NCBI GenBank assembly: GCA_050248715.1
Contig: JBFWRV010000021.1
Span: 1 to 64,000 of the forward strand
Origin: AWTP1-13 sp050248715
GTDB taxonomy: Bacteria > Pseudomonadota > Alphaproteobacteria > Rhizobiales > Hyphomicrobiaceae
Length of the DNA stretch: 64,000 nucleotides
Direction: 5' to 3'
The first letter of the stretch is position 1; the number at the start of each line of letters is the position of its first letter. The translations under genes were made by a program, and so were the position numbers. Shown here in pieces: positions 26,101 through 33,499 of the stretch. The notes beneath the pieces are model-generated. The model was not told the DNA's origin. It ran no database searches and was given only the letters and a program-made list of their open reading frames with translations.

Positions 26101-27141
26101 GGCGGCATCGGCGGGCGTGCCGCCATAGGCGGCGCGGCCCGCGTGCTGGCTGACGACGTGCGCCTCGCCGCGGCCGATGCCTGCGACCTGCCACACCATG
26201 GGGTCGGTGACCTTGTCGGCGGAGTCGACGCCGGGGCGAACCTCGCAGTGCGCCGCGCGCAGGTCGGTGCCGAACCAGCCGAGGACGAGCGAAACCTTGC
26301 CGCAGTTGGGAAATGCACCCTGCAGCTGGTCGAGGGCGACGTCCCAGTCGGAGCCGCCCTGCAGGGTGTGGACGTTCTCTGCCGCGTTGGAGGCCGTGCC
26401 CAGCTTGTTGGCGACCGTGCTGGGGGCGTAGACGAACTCGCCGAGGCCGGGGATGAGGCAGACGGCGCGGGGCAACGTCTCGAAGTCGTCGACGGCGCGC
26501 TCGATCTCAAAGGAGAGCTGGGGAATGCGGTTGCCGAAGTCGGCCAGGGCCAGACGCTCGAGCACGACGTAGGCAAGACCGCGGTAGGCCGGCGCATTGC
26601 CCGCACCTTCCTTGGCCTCGATCAGGCTATCGGGAAGCTGGTCGTCGCTGCCCTTGTAGAGGCGATGAGTGACGGTCGAAAGATCGAGCTCGCGGCCGTC
26701 TGCCCACACGCGGCCGAGGCTCGTGATGGGACCTTCACTGAGGGCGACGGCGAAGTTGGCGTAGTAGCGGTACTCGACGCCGGCGGAGGCACCACCGCCG
26801 AGGCCGCCCTTGCCGGCTCCGCCGCTGCCGGATTCGACGACCTCCTCCTCGAAGTTGGTCGCCCAGATAATCTGGCCTCCAAGACGCGCGCGGCCGTAGA
26901 GACGCGGGATCGGCGCACCCTCGGTGGAGGCCATGACGCGCAGATTGGAGAGGCGCGGGCCTTGCTGCAGGGGCTGGCCGGAGGCCCCGAGGAGCGCCTG
27001 GTCGATGAACGATCCGGCGAGCGCGCCGATCTGGGAGCCGAGCGCGGCGCCGGTGAGCGTGGCGCCGAGCACGGAGAGTCCGGCCGGCAGCAACGCGCCG
27101 CCGACCGCGGCGCCGACAACGGCGAGGGCGAGGGTGGCCAT
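23188..27141 (-). CDS. GTA host-specificity / tail tip protein (RcGTA gp15-like, GTA TIM-barrel)
   Basis: 1317 residues from the ATG at 27141 (MATLALAVVGAAVGGALLPA), which matches the family's Gly/Ala-rich membrane-like start; the longer frame adds repeat-derived residues. Around 90-230 is the tail-hub part (IPRLYGRARLGGQIIWATNF). The central region, about 400-720, is the GTA TIM-barrel (VTYAADWSEYFGHQ, IDAVGIDVYWPLADW, KPIWFTELGCPAVDKGANEP), glycoside-hydrolase-like. Then come Phage-tail_3-type and fibronectin-like stretches up to HVRGKRTAGDLAISWVRRTR. In RcGTA this protein forms the baseplate megatron that touches the recipient. It appears intact. Confidence 0.95.
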   Translation of the reverse strand: MATLALAVVGAAVGGALLPAGLSVLGATLTGAALGSQIGALAGSFIDQALLGASGQPLQQGPRLSNLRVMASTEGAPIPRLYGRARLGGQIIWATNFEEEVVESGSGGAGKGGLGGGASAGVEYRYYANFAVALSEGPITSLGRVWADGRELDLSTVTHRLYKGSDDQLPDSLIEAKEGAGNAPAYRGLAYVVLERLALADFGNRIPQLSFEIERAVDDFETLPRAVCLIPGLGEFVYAPSTVANKLGTASNAAENVHTLQGGSDWDVALDQLQGAFPNCGKVSLVLGWFGTDLRAAHCEVRPGVDSADKVTDPMVWQVAGIGRGEAHVVSQHAGRAAYGGTPADAAVIAAIRDLADRNLSVTLAPFIFMDVPAGNALPDPYTGAAPQSPYPWRGRITVTPAPQQPGTPDKTAAAATQLAPFIGTAQVSDFAIDGDSVVYSGPDEWSYRRFILHYAHLAAAAGGVGAFLIGSELRGLTQVRDGASSYPFVAALADLAADVKSVLGPATKVTYAADWSEYFGHQPTDGSGDVHFHLDPLWASPDIDAVGIDVYWPLADWRDGAVHADRAAGAPSIYDLDYLRANIAGGEGYDWYYASDADRTQQLRTPITDGAHAKPWVFRFKDIRSWWLNPHFDRPAGVESATPTAWVPQSKPIWFTELGCPAVDKGANEPNVFIDPKSSESRLPRFSSGVRDDLVQRRYLEAFLTGLDPDHPDYIPGSNPTSTAYAARMVDIGHIHVYAWDARPWPAFPADAGTWGDADNWRLGHWITGRHAAAPLAATVSAVLADYGFAPHDASRLTGMLAGFVVDRVLSAREALQPLELGFFVDARESGGRIVFEHRGAQAPVVELAPDDLVEARPGDALATLTRAQETDLPASAKLTYIAAAGGYPAAVEEARRLAGKSGRIAVADLPLVLEPEQAARIAEVWLFEAWAARERARFALPPSRLALEPGDALSLTVDGRTRLLRVTEIGEHGSRDIEARGLDPDIYTGVVPVVRAPSGGGTAVIVGRPLVVFLDLPLLRGDEPPYAGYIAVAQAPWPGAIAIYRSPEAANFALEAVAQASAVTGITLDPLPAGPTSRHDRANTVRVRLDAGVLASVTELALLGGANTAAIQNADGEWEVLQFQSAVLTAPSTYRLSSLLRGQSGSEAAMRAPLAGGARFVLLDTRVTPVDLAPGEIGLPYTWRCGRSDRDIGDAAFAEATHAFTGDGLKPLSPVHVRGKRTAGDLAISWVRRTRIGGDGWDAVEVPLGEESERYEVDILDGAAVRRTLTATSPTVTYTAAQQTADFGSPQAAIDLRICQLSAVHGRGTPRTATL

Positions 27142-27170
27142 GGGGAAGGGGTGAGGTGGTGAGTGGCGGG
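27142..27170 (-). promoter_or_regulatory. C/A-rich leader before the gp15 start
   Basis: On the minus strand: CACTCACCACCTCACCCCTT directly followed by CCCCATG. No Shine-Dalgarno. The same CTCACCACTCACCAC-type sequence precedes five other GTA genes. Confidence 0.55.
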
Positions 27171-27277
27171 GGCGTCGGGCAATGGGCAGTAGGCGGTGGG
27201 CAATCGCAGGCAGGGGGCGAGCGTCACGATGACACAACGCAAGCCGCACTTGCCGCCGTGCGCGCTCATCACGTCAT

Positions 27278-27358
27278 GCCGGCGGAGGCCGGCACCCAGA
27301 GCGCCAGGTCGACGATGCGCGATGAGGTGCATAGGTCCCGGCCTGCGCCGGGATGACG
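27278..27358. repeat. dispersed GTCATGCCGGCGGAGGCCGG-type palindrome pair
   Basis: GTCATGCCGGCGGAGGCCGG at 27272-27291 and its inverted partner CCCGGCCTGCGCCGGGATGA near 27337. It lies between gp14 and gp15, next to a GGGCAATGGGCAGTAGGCGG repeat at 27177. Confidence 0.65.
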
Positions 27359-27775
27359 TCACTGAGGGAAGCGGAAGGCGGCGGCGAGGTGGCGGCGCCA
27401 CCAGGGCGAGAACGTCACCTCGCTGACGGTGGCGCCCTCGATGGCGTGGATCATCGTGGCGGGCGTGGCCAGGATGGCAGCGTGCTTGGCCACCGCACGG
27501 CCGCGGTAGCGGAAAATCAGGACATCGCCGGGAGCCGCGGCGGCAGGCGCGATCTCGACGAGGTGGCGGCGGGCGGCAGCGATCAGAGTCTCCTCGCCGG
27601 TCGCCTCGGCCCAGTCGCGCGAATAGGCGGGGATGGCCTCGGCCTCGCCGCCGTAAAGCTCGCGGTAGATGCCGCGCACGAGGCCGATGCAATCGGTGCC
27701 GACGCCCTTGAGGCTGGCCTGGTGGTGGTAGGGCGTGCCAAGCCAGCCGCGGGCGAGGGTGATGATGTGGGACAT
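27359..27775 (-). CDS. GTA NlpC/P60 cell-wall peptidase (RcGTA gp14-like)
   Basis: 138 residues from the ATG at 27775 (MSHIITLARGWLGTPYHHQ); the longer frame translates a REP and is rejected. The catalytic Cys is in GVGTDCIGLVRGIYREL and the His in AVAKHAAILA, as in NlpC/P60 endopeptidases. In RcGTA the homologue sits in the baseplate and opens recipient peptidoglycan for DNA entry. It lies between gp13 and gp15 as in the canonical order. A C/A-rich leader replaces a ribosome site. Confidence 0.95.
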   Translation of the reverse strand: MSHIITLARGWLGTPYHHQASLKGVGTDCIGLVRGIYRELYGGEAEAIPAYSRDWAEATGEETLIAAARRHLVEIAPAAAAPGDVLIFRYRGRAVAKHAAILATPATMIHAIEGATVSEVTFSPWWRRHLAAAFRFPQ

Positions 27776-27810
27776 GGGGTGAGATGGCGAGGTGGCGAGA
27801 TCGTGAGAAA
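27776..27810 (-). promoter_or_regulatory. C/A-rich leader before the gp14 start
   Basis: On the minus strand: CTCGCCACCTCGCCATCTCA, then CCCCATG. Same class as the leaders of gp4, gp5, gp8, gp11 and gp15. It abuts a REP pair. Confidence 0.5.
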
Positions 27811-27811
27811 T

Positions 27812-27897
27812 GCAGGTTGGATCGAGCGTCAGCGATGAGCCAACGCAAGCTGAGAACCGCACGGTGTTGGGTCAGCGCTCCGCTTGACCCAACCGAC
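27812..27897. repeat. REP1 pair (REPIN) between gp13 and gp14
   Basis: Two hairpins in inverted orientation: GGTTGGATCGAGCGTCAGCG ... GAGCCAAC (27815-27844) and GTGTTGGGTCAGCGCTCCGC ... TTGACCCAACC (27863-27893). Confidence 0.85.
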
Positions 27898-27967
27898 GCC
27901 CTGCTCACCACTCATCACCTCCGAGAGCCGGAACCTGGCTCTGGTGACGACGCGCTCGCTCCGCGGC

Positions 27968-28012
27968 CCCGTGGTCCTGGATATTCGCCTTCGGCGAATT
28001 CCAGGATGACAA
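27968..28012. repeat. dispersed palindrome of the GTCATCC family
   Basis: GTCCTGGATATTCGCCTTCG followed by GCGAATTCCAGGATGACA; one arm of the larger element seen at 41840-41875 and 42425-42460. It lies immediately 3' of gp13. Confidence 0.7.
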
Positions 28013-28018
28013 AAGCCT

Positions 28019-28906
28019 TCAAGAGCGCGGGCCACCATCGTTGGCGGGGTTGCCGCGGCGGGCGACGGCGGTGACGAAATCGTTACCGGGCATGTGCGGA
28101 AAGCCGCGGAAGTTGACGCCGTTGCCGAACCTGGCCTTGCACGTCGCGAACTGCTTGTCGCAGCCTGCCGTGATGTCGAACGCGTCGCCGGGGGCGATGG
28201 CGTGGGCGAAGGGCTGCCATAGCTCGATGGTGGCAGGCGCGCCGGCGGCATGGCGGCGGACTTCCTGGGCACGGCCGGCGTTGGCGCCGGAGGTGAAAGT
28301 GAGAAGCCCGCGCGTGAAGAGGCCGTCGGCGAAGGCGGCAAGGCCGCCGGCGGTGATGTGGCGCGGACTTGTCGCGGCGACGACCGTGCCGGCTCCCTTG
28401 AAGGCGGGATCGTCGAGATCGACGCTGCAGCGGGCATCGCCCAAGTCGGCATCGCAGGCGTACTGGAACAGGCGACCCTTGGGCTGCTGGAGATAGTGGG
28501 CAAGGCCCCGCACCTCCGCAGCGAAGGCGGAGCCGGCGCGGCGCACCTCGCCGAGGCTGCCCGAGCGCATCAGGACGCGCTGGTCCGTATCGGCCCAGTT
28601 GACCCGCCAGATCTCGATGGCCGCATCGTCGAAGAGGCCGGCGGCGAGGTCGTCCTCGTTGAGGCTGTCGGAGCTGAGCGCGCTCTCCACCTCCAGGTTG
28701 TCGACGGCGAGGCCGACGGCATCCTTGATCTCGGTGGCGGTGAAGCCGGTGGCGGCGGCGAACGTGGTGCCGTCGAAGGCGAGGTCGCGGTCGTGATCGG
28801 TGAAACCCTGCACCAGGCCGTCGCCCCGCGTCAGGCGCCAGCACCAGGCGAGCGTGGTGGCGCCGGAGTCGAGGTGGGATTGGAACGCGAGAGGGAGAGA
28901 TTTCAT
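28019..28906 (-). CDS. GTA baseplate protein gp13-like (DUF2163 / TIGR02218)
   Basis: 295 residues. The opening (LPLAFQSHLDSGATTLAWCW) and FTDHDRDLAFDGTTFAAATG are typical of the DUF2163 family. The C-terminal BR0599-like part (CDKQFATCKARFGNGVNFRG, FPHMPGNDFV) carries the conserved cysteines that bind an iron-sulfur cluster in RcGTA gp13 and lambda gpL-like tail tips. It forms the distal tail hub. The gene is in canonical order between gp12 and gp14 and looks complete. Confidence 0.93.
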   Translation of the reverse strand: MKSLPLAFQSHLDSGATTLAWCWRLTRGDGLVQGFTDHDRDLAFDGTTFAAATGFTATEIKDAVGLAVDNLEVESALSSDSLNEDDLAAGLFDDAAIEIWRVNWADTDQRVLMRSGSLGEVRRAGSAFAAEVRGLAHYLQQPKGRLFQYACDADLGDARCSVDLDDPAFKGAGTVVAATSPRHITAGGLAAFADGLFTRGLLTFTSGANAGRAQEVRRHAAGAPATIELWQPFAHAIAPGDAFDITAGCDKQFATCKARFGNGVNFRGFPHMPGNDFVTAVARRGNPANDGGPRS

Positions 28907-28922
28907 CGGAGCGCTGCCGCAT

Positions 28923-29090
28923 CGTCCCCTCCCCCGTCACGCCGAAGGCATGCCTCCGGCACGACGTGGGGGAGGACAGGGAGGGGGATTTCAGAACGTC
29001 TGACGTAGGCCACCCCTATCCCCTCCCCACAAGGGGGGAGGGGGATTGCAGAACGTCTGACGCAAGGGGAGGGGGATCCGCGCGGCGCAG
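28923..29090. repeat. palindromic repeat block between gp12 and gp13
   Basis: Contains CCCCGTCACGCCGAAGGCAT and GCCTCCGGCACGACGTGGGG (28930-28970), an inverted copy of the block between ccmI and ccmE, and CCCTCCCCACAAGGGGGGAG (29022-29041). No gene is present. Confidence 0.65.
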
Positions 29091-29094
29091 GCGG

Positions 29095-29733
29095 CTATAC
29101 GCGGATTTCCACGATGGGGATGGAGGGGATGGCGCCGTGGCGGACGCCCTGGATGCTGATCTCGAGCTTGTCGGCGTCGAAGCGGACGGGCACGTCGAAC
29201 TCGAAGCCGGCGGTGATGGCGGCGCCGGGGCCGGGGATGTGGCCGGCCAGGAACGTGACGATGCCGGTCGTCGTGTCGACGGTATAAGCGGCGCCGGCGG
29301 TCTGCGCGATGCCGGCAACCGCGATCAGCACCGTGCCGGCGACGGGCTTGGTGATCTGGCGGGCCCAGGGGTTGAAGACGGAGCCGTAGCGCTTGATGAG
29401 CTGAAAGGGGGCGCTTGCGCCGTCGCCGGTGCCGATCGGCTGATCGAGCGCGGTGGGCGTGACCTCGGGCGGACAGGATTTGCAGTCGGCGGCGTCGCGC
29501 CAGCGGAAGCCGTGCAAGCGGCCGCGGCGTTCCTCGAAGAAAGCGATGATGGCGTGCAGATCGTCGAGCGACTTGACGCCGTAGCCGGCGTTGTAGCTGC
29601 GGCGCGAATTGGCCCACCGCGCGTTGCGCTCCTCCGCGCCCGAGCCCAGCACGACGATGTCGGTCCGGCGCTCGGGGCCGCCGTGGGCGGCGCGCGAGAT
29701 GGCGGTGGGGAAGCGGGTTTCGTGGAAGGACAT
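29095..29733 (-). CDS. GTA distal tail protein gp12-like (DUF2460 / TIGR02217)
   Basis: 212 residues, standard length. MSFHETRFPTAISRAAHGGP and ERRTDIVVLGSGAEERNARW are hallmark sequences of the family, followed by SLDDLHAIIAFFEERRGRLH. The protein forms the distal tail ring that links the tail tube to the baseplate. It is in canonical order. The minus-strand leader ends GATCACCCCATG with no Shine-Dalgarno. Confidence 0.95.
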   Translation of the reverse strand: MSFHETRFPTAISRAAHGGPERRTDIVVLGSGAEERNARWANSRRSYNAGYGVKSLDDLHAIIAFFEERRGRLHGFRWRDAADCKSCPPEVTPTALDQPIGTGDGASAPFQLIKRYGSVFNPWARQITKPVAGTVLIAVAGIAQTAGAAYTVDTTTGIVTFLAGHIPGPGAAITAGFEFDVPVRFDADKLEISIQGVRHGAIPSIPIVEIRV

Positions 29734-29746
29734 GGGGTGATCGGAT

Positions 29747-29833
29747 GTAGGTTGGGTCGAGCGTCAGCGATGACCCAACACAAGTCGAAATCCGCACGGT
29801 GTTGGGTCAGCGCTTCGCTTGACCCAACCTACG
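29747..29833. repeat. REP1 pair (REPIN) between gp11 and gp12
   Basis: GTAGGTTGGGTCGAGCGTCA (29747) with GATGACCCAACAC, and GTGTTGGGTCAGCGCTTCGC (29799) with TTGACCCAACCTACG. Confidence 0.88.
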
Positions 29834-29854
29834 CCTCACCAGGGTTTGACCCTG

Positions 29855-30436
29855 CTACAGGTTGCGTTGGCCCTGGGAGACGGCACGCGCGAGGAGGGCT
29901 GCGATCTGAGTCTCGGAGCGGCGGAAGCTTTCGGCGTCGGGCGTGGAGATGTGGAAGGTGACGTTGACGCCGCCGGCAGCCCCCGCGCGCACGCCGAGGC
30001 GGCCGTCGGGACCGCGCGCGAGCGGCAGGATCGCCTCGGCGCCCCGCTCGCCGGCGAGGCCAACGCGATTGCCGGCGAGCGGAAAGGCGATGGGGCTCGA
30101 GATGACGCCCCCGTGTGCGAAGGGCACGGGCAGCCCACCCCGCACCACGCCGCCGCGGGCGAAGGCGGCGCCGGCGAACGCCCCCGCGAGCGCGCCGCCG
30201 AGGGCATCCGTCAGGGGGCGGAAAGCTGCCTTGAGTGCGATCTCGGAGAGGCGGAGGGCAAGCGTGCGCAGGACGTCGCTCAGGCCGCGGCCGCGGAGCG
30301 CGACGTCGACGAAGGCGGCCGAGAGCGTGCTGCCGAGCCGGTTGCCGAGCCGCCCCGCCTCGGCGAGCTGCTGGCGCAGATCGGAGATGTCGGCGTCGAT
30401 GCGGACGGTGAGGGTGGGGGTGGTGTCGTCGGCCAT
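29855..30436 (-). CDS. GTA tail tape measure protein (gp11-like)
   Basis: 193 residues, short as expected for the stubby GTA tail (RcGTA gp11 is of similar size). An N-terminal helical part (LTVRIDADISDLRQQLAEAG ... LADVLRTLALRLSEIALKAA-like) is followed by a Gly/Ala-rich hydrophobic stretch (LGGALAGAFAGAAFARGGVV) and a C-terminal helix. It sets tail length and probably enters the recipient membrane. It is in canonical order, with a C/A-rich leader at 30437-30462. Confidence 0.9.
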   Translation of the reverse strand: MADDTTPTLTVRIDADISDLRQQLAEAGRLGNRLGSTLSAAFVDVALRGRGLSDVLRTLALRLSEIALKAAFRPLTDALGGALAGAFAGAAFARGGVVRGGLPVPFAHGGVISSPIAFPLAGNRVGLAGERGAEAILPLARGPDGRLGVRAGAAGGVNVTFHISTPDAESFRRSETQIAALLARAVSQGQRNL

Positions 30437-30462
30437 TGGAGAGTGAGATGGTGAGTGGTGAG
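30437..30462 (-). promoter_or_regulatory. C/A-rich leader before the gp11 start
   Basis: On the minus strand: CCTCACCACTCACCATCTCA, then CTCTCCAATG. No purine-rich ribosome site. The 5' side abuts a REP pair. Confidence 0.55.
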
Positions 30463-30464
30463 GC

Positions 30465-30557
30465 GTAGGTTGGGTCGAGCGTCAGCGATGACCCAACGCA
30501 AGCGCGGTATTCGCCTTTCACAGTGTTGGATCAGCGCTCCGCTTGACCCAACCTACG
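30465..30557. repeat. REP1 pair (REPIN) between gp10.1 and gp11
   Basis: GTAGGTTGGGTCGAGCGTCA (30465) with GATGACCCAACGC, and GTGTTGGATCAGCGCTCCGC (30523) with TTGACCCAACCTACGC. The second arm ends about where the gp10.1 stop lies (30553). Confidence 0.88.
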
Positions 30558-30717
30558 CATCCGGGAAGCGGGCCATCAGCTGCGCGAGCGCGGTGCGGGG
30601 CGGGGGCTCGTCGGCGGCGGGGCCGAGAAGGGCGCGGAGCGCGGCGGCAAGCTCGCGCGGCGTCATCGACCAGAACGCGGCGGGCGCAAGACGGAGCAGG
30701 CCGAGGCCGGCCGCCAT
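30553..30717 (-). CDS. GTA small tail-assembly protein (TIGR02216, gp10.1-like)
   Basis: 54 residues from the ATG at 30717, which overlaps the gp10 stop (ATGA). LLRLAPAAFWSMTPRELAAA is the family core. The conserved upstream residues FPPFPWDAV are present in the same frame before this ATG but have no start codon except a GTG at 30720, so the start seems to have been displaced by the palindrome at 30776-30800. The protein is probably a tail assembly chaperone. Its last codons lie inside a REP hairpin. Confidence 0.75.
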   Translation of the reverse strand: MAAGLGLLRLAPAAFWSMTPRELAAALRALLGPAADEPPPRTALAQLMARFPDA

Positions 30718-31115
30718 CACCGCATCCCAGGGAAAGGGGGGGAACCTGCGCGCCCCTCCGCAGGCGCGGGCGATGGGGTCAGACCCGCAGGATCTGACCC
30801 TGGTGCGCCGCCGCTGAAGGTGGCAGCGAGCAGGCGGGCGACGATGTCGACGAAGCCGGCGGCACCGCCGTCGGCGCGCATCCGGGCAACGGCCGTGTCG
30901 GGGATGTCGTGGCCGGCGGCGCGCAGGCCGGCGCCGATGATGCGCTGCGCGTCGCGGGCGGCGAGGCGGCCCGACTGGAAGCGCTCCGCGAGCGCCAGCA
31001 TGTCGGCGTCGCCGAAGGCGTGCTCCAGCTCGGCCAGAGCGCCGAGCGTGAGCACCAGGTTGAAGGCGCTGCCGTCGAGCACGGCCTCGATCTCGCCGCG
31101 GCGAATGTTGGGCAT
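30717..31115 (-). CDS. GTA gp10-like protein
   Basis: 132 residues. MPNIRRGEIEAVLDGSAFNL and TLGALAELEHAFGDADMLAL match the GTA gp10 family. A GGAG lies 7 bases before the ATG. After VARLLAATFSGG the sequence becomes low-complexity (GSDPAGLTPSPAPAEGRAGS) because a GGGTCAGA / TCTGACCC palindrome sits in the coding region, so the native C-terminus is probably nearer residue 105. It is the first GTA gene downstream of the inserted peptide-binding-protein gene. Confidence 0.88.
   Translation of the reverse strand: MPNIRRGEIEAVLDGSAFNLVLTLGALAELEHAFGDADMLALAERFQSGRLAARDAQRIIGAGLRAAGHDIPDTAVARMRADGGAAGFVDIVARLLAATFSGGAPGSDPAGLTPSPAPAEGRAGSPPFPGMR
30776..30800. repeat. small palindrome inserted at the gp10 / gp10.1 junction
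   Basis: GGGTCAGA ... TCTGACCC with a CCCGCAGGA loop. It falls within the 3' end of gp10, just before the conserved upstream part of gp10.1. Confidence 0.6.
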
Positions 31116-31560
31116 GGGAGACTCCTGGGTTGGCGTGATCTTGCGGATTCCGATTCGAGTGGAGCCTCGAGCAAGGAAGCTCCTTCACTCATCCCGGCAG
31201 GTGCTGCCGGGTTCCGACGATCCGTAGATCCTGAAGCCCGCGGCAGCGGGGCCCCGTGTGTCATCTGTCAGGACGGGGCTGGGCGGGAGGCCGTCGCATC
31301 CCCTGCGACCCCGGCCTTTGCGGACCGGCGAGCGCCGGGTGACCGTGCCGGGTTGACCGTCGCGTCCTGGTTCGGTTCTCTCTCGATCGAGAAAACCTTG
31401 GCGAAAGTGCAGTGCGGCCTGCCTGCGCGCAACGGGATAAGTGGCGGAAGGTCTGCCCCCCGCCGATCGCGATTGTCCGGCCGATGCGAAATGCTAGGGT
31501 CCCCGGCAAGCGCGATGGCGCACGCAAAACAACAAGCATTCTCTGGGGAGACGAGCCCGC
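31116..31560. other. 445-base region between gp10 and the inserted SBP gene
   Basis: Contains the upstream region of the plus-strand substrate-binding protein gene and whatever drives gp10 on the minus strand. A GC-rich inverted pair lies at 31195-31240 (CCCGGCAGGTGCTGCCGGG). I see no further gene; frames crossing it are shadows. Confidence 0.45.
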
Positions 31561-33159
31561 ATGTTTTATCGGCATGGACTGTCGCTGGCCGTGGGCGTGA
31601 TCGCGGCGCTGGCAAGCCTGGGCCCCGCGGCCGCGCAGAAGCAGGGCGGCACGCTGCGCTCCTATATCTGGGACAATCCGCCGAGCGCGTCGATCCACGA
31701 GGAAGCGACGATCTCGACCGTGTTCCCGTTCATGCCGGTGTTCAACAATCTCGTCGTGTTCGATCAGACCAAGCTCGAGGCGTCGCTGGAGACGATCGTG
31801 CCGGACCTGGCGCTGAGCTGGGCTTGGAATGAGGGCAAGACGCGGCTGACGTTCAAGCTCGCCGAGGGCGTCAAGTGGCACGACGGCAAGCCGTTCACGG
31901 CCAAGGACGTCAAATGCACGTTCGAGCTCGTGTCCGGGCTCGTCAGCTCCGAGGACTTCCGCAAGAACCCGCGCAAGGTCTGGTATCACAACGTCGCGGC
32001 AATCACGGCGAATGGCGACCACGAGGTCACCTTCGAGCTGAAGGCGCCGCAGCCTTCCTTCCTGGCGCTGCTGGCGTCGGGCTACTCGCCGATCTATCCC
32101 TGCCACGTGACCCAGCGCGACATGCGGGCAAAGCCGGTCGGCACCGGGCCGTTCAAGGTTGCCGACTTCAAGCGGGGCGTGTCGGTGTCGCTCATTCGCA
32201 ACCCCGACTACTGGAAGAAGGGGCTGCCGCGACTCGACGGCATCGACTACCGCATCATCGACAGCCGCTCCACGCGAATGCTGGCCTTCATCGCCGGCGA
32301 GGTCGACCTGACGTTCGTGTCGGACGTCACGGTGGCGGGGCTCAAGGACATCATGGCGCAGGCGCCGAAGGCGCAATGCCAGTTCGTGCCGTCGAACAAC
32401 ACGATCAACATGATCGTCAACTCGGGCGCGGCGCCGTTCGACAAGCCGGAGATCAGGAAGGCCATGGCGCTGGCGCTCGACCGCGGCGCCTTCAACACCA
32501 TCCTGGCCGAGGGCAAGTCGATGATCGGCGTGGTGATGCTGCCGGGGCCCGAGGGCAAGTGGGCGATGCCCGACAGCGAGCTGGCGAAGATTCCGGGCTA
32601 TGACCCCGACCTCTCCAAGAACCAGGCCGAGGCGCGCAAGATCATGGAGGACCTGGGCTACAGCGCGGCCAAGCCGCTGAAGGTGAAGGTGTCGACGCGC
32701 AACATCCCGCTCTACCGCGACCCCGCCGTGATCTTCATCGACCAGATGAAGATGATCCACATCGAGGGCGAGCTCGAGGTGATCGACACGACAATCTGGC
32801 ACGCCAAGGTGCAGCGCCGCGACTACGCCATCGGGCTGAACACGACGGGCGTCGGCGTGGACGATCCCGACGTGAACCTCGTCGAGAACTACACCTGCAA
32901 ATCCGATCGCAACTACACCGCCTACTGCAACGAGGAGGTGGACAAGCTGATCTTCGCGCAATCGCGCGAGGTCGATCCGGGCAAGCGCCGGCAGATCCTG
33001 TGGGAGGCCGAGCGCAGAATTGCCGCCGACGTCGCGCGCCCGATCATCCTGCACAACCGCGCGGCGACCTGCTGGCAGCCCCACGTGAAGGGCGTCACCA
33101 GCCATAACAACTCGCTCTACAACAGCTGGCGCATGGAGCAGGCGTGGCTGGATAAGTAG
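31561..33159 (+). CDS. peptide/nickel-type ABC transporter substrate-binding protein (SBP_bac_5)
   Basis: 532 residues. Signal peptide MFYRHGLSLAVGVIAALASL ending at AAAQ. Family motifs: LALSWAWNEGKTRLTFKLAE, GVKWHDGKPFTAKDVKCTFE and GTGPFKVADFKRGVSVSLIR, then TRNIPLYRDPA and the long C-terminal lobe. It binds peptides or similar ligands in the periplasm for a Dpp/Opp-type importer, but no permease or ATPase gene is nearby. It sits on the plus strand between the GTA genes for major tail protein and gp10, splitting the minus-strand cluster. A GGGGAGA lies about 10 bases before the ATG. It appears intact. Confidence 0.92.
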   Translation: MFYRHGLSLAVGVIAALASLGPAAAQKQGGTLRSYIWDNPPSASIHEEATISTVFPFMPVFNNLVVFDQTKLEASLETIVPDLALSWAWNEGKTRLTFKLAEGVKWHDGKPFTAKDVKCTFELVSGLVSSEDFRKNPRKVWYHNVAAITANGDHEVTFELKAPQPSFLALLASGYSPIYPCHVTQRDMRAKPVGTGPFKVADFKRGVSVSLIRNPDYWKKGLPRLDGIDYRIIDSRSTRMLAFIAGEVDLTFVSDVTVAGLKDIMAQAPKAQCQFVPSNNTINMIVNSGAAPFDKPEIRKAMALALDRGAFNTILAEGKSMIGVVMLPGPEGKWAMPDSELAKIPGYDPDLSKNQAEARKIMEDLGYSAAKPLKVKVSTRNIPLYRDPAVIFIDQMKMIHIEGELEVIDTTIWHAKVQRRDYAIGLNTTGVGVDDPDVNLVENYTCKSDRNYTAYCNEEVDKLIFAQSREVDPGKRRQILWEAERRIAADVARPIILHNRAATCWQPHVKGVTSHNNSLYNSWRMEQAWLDK

Positions 33160-33499
33160 GGCTTGCTCGCGGCTGGCGTGCCTTGCGGATTTGTCGGGCC
33201 AGCCCTTGGTCTTGTCCCGAGGGAAGCGAAAATATCCGAAACCCAGGGGCCGCGAGCAAGCCCAGGGGCGAGCGCCCGCCCGTGGTCCTGGGTCCCGGCT
33301 CTGCGCGCTTCGCGCTCCGGCCGGGATGACAGAAGCTGCGATTCCGGAATTGCGCGCCTATGCTGTCATTCCGGAATTTCGCGGGAGCGAAATATCCGGA
33401 ACCCCAGGGCTGCGAGCAGGCGCATGGCTGCGAATGTCGGCGATGGCCCAACCTGCGCGGGCTGGGCGTGCCAGGGGCCCGACCCGGAGAGTCCGACGC
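33160..33499. repeat. repeat-filled region between the SBP gene and gp9
   Basis: 33225-33420 holds several arms of the GTCATCCCGG/GGAATTTCGC family: GAAGCGAAAATATCCGAAAC, GGTCCCGGCTCTGCGCGCTT, TCATTCCGGAATTTCGCGGG. No gene; frames are repeat translations. Confidence 0.7.

Noticed and set aside
23488..27162. 1224-codon open frame on the plus strand
   Set aside because: Antisense of the GTA host-specificity gene, which has recognisable domains; the plus frame is low-complexity Gly/Ala/Arg/Asp sequence typical of GC-rich shadows.
31261..33105. 614-codon open frame on the minus strand
   Set aside because: Antisense of the peptide-binding protein. It would keep the GTA strand uninterrupted, but it has no recognisable domain and shadow composition.
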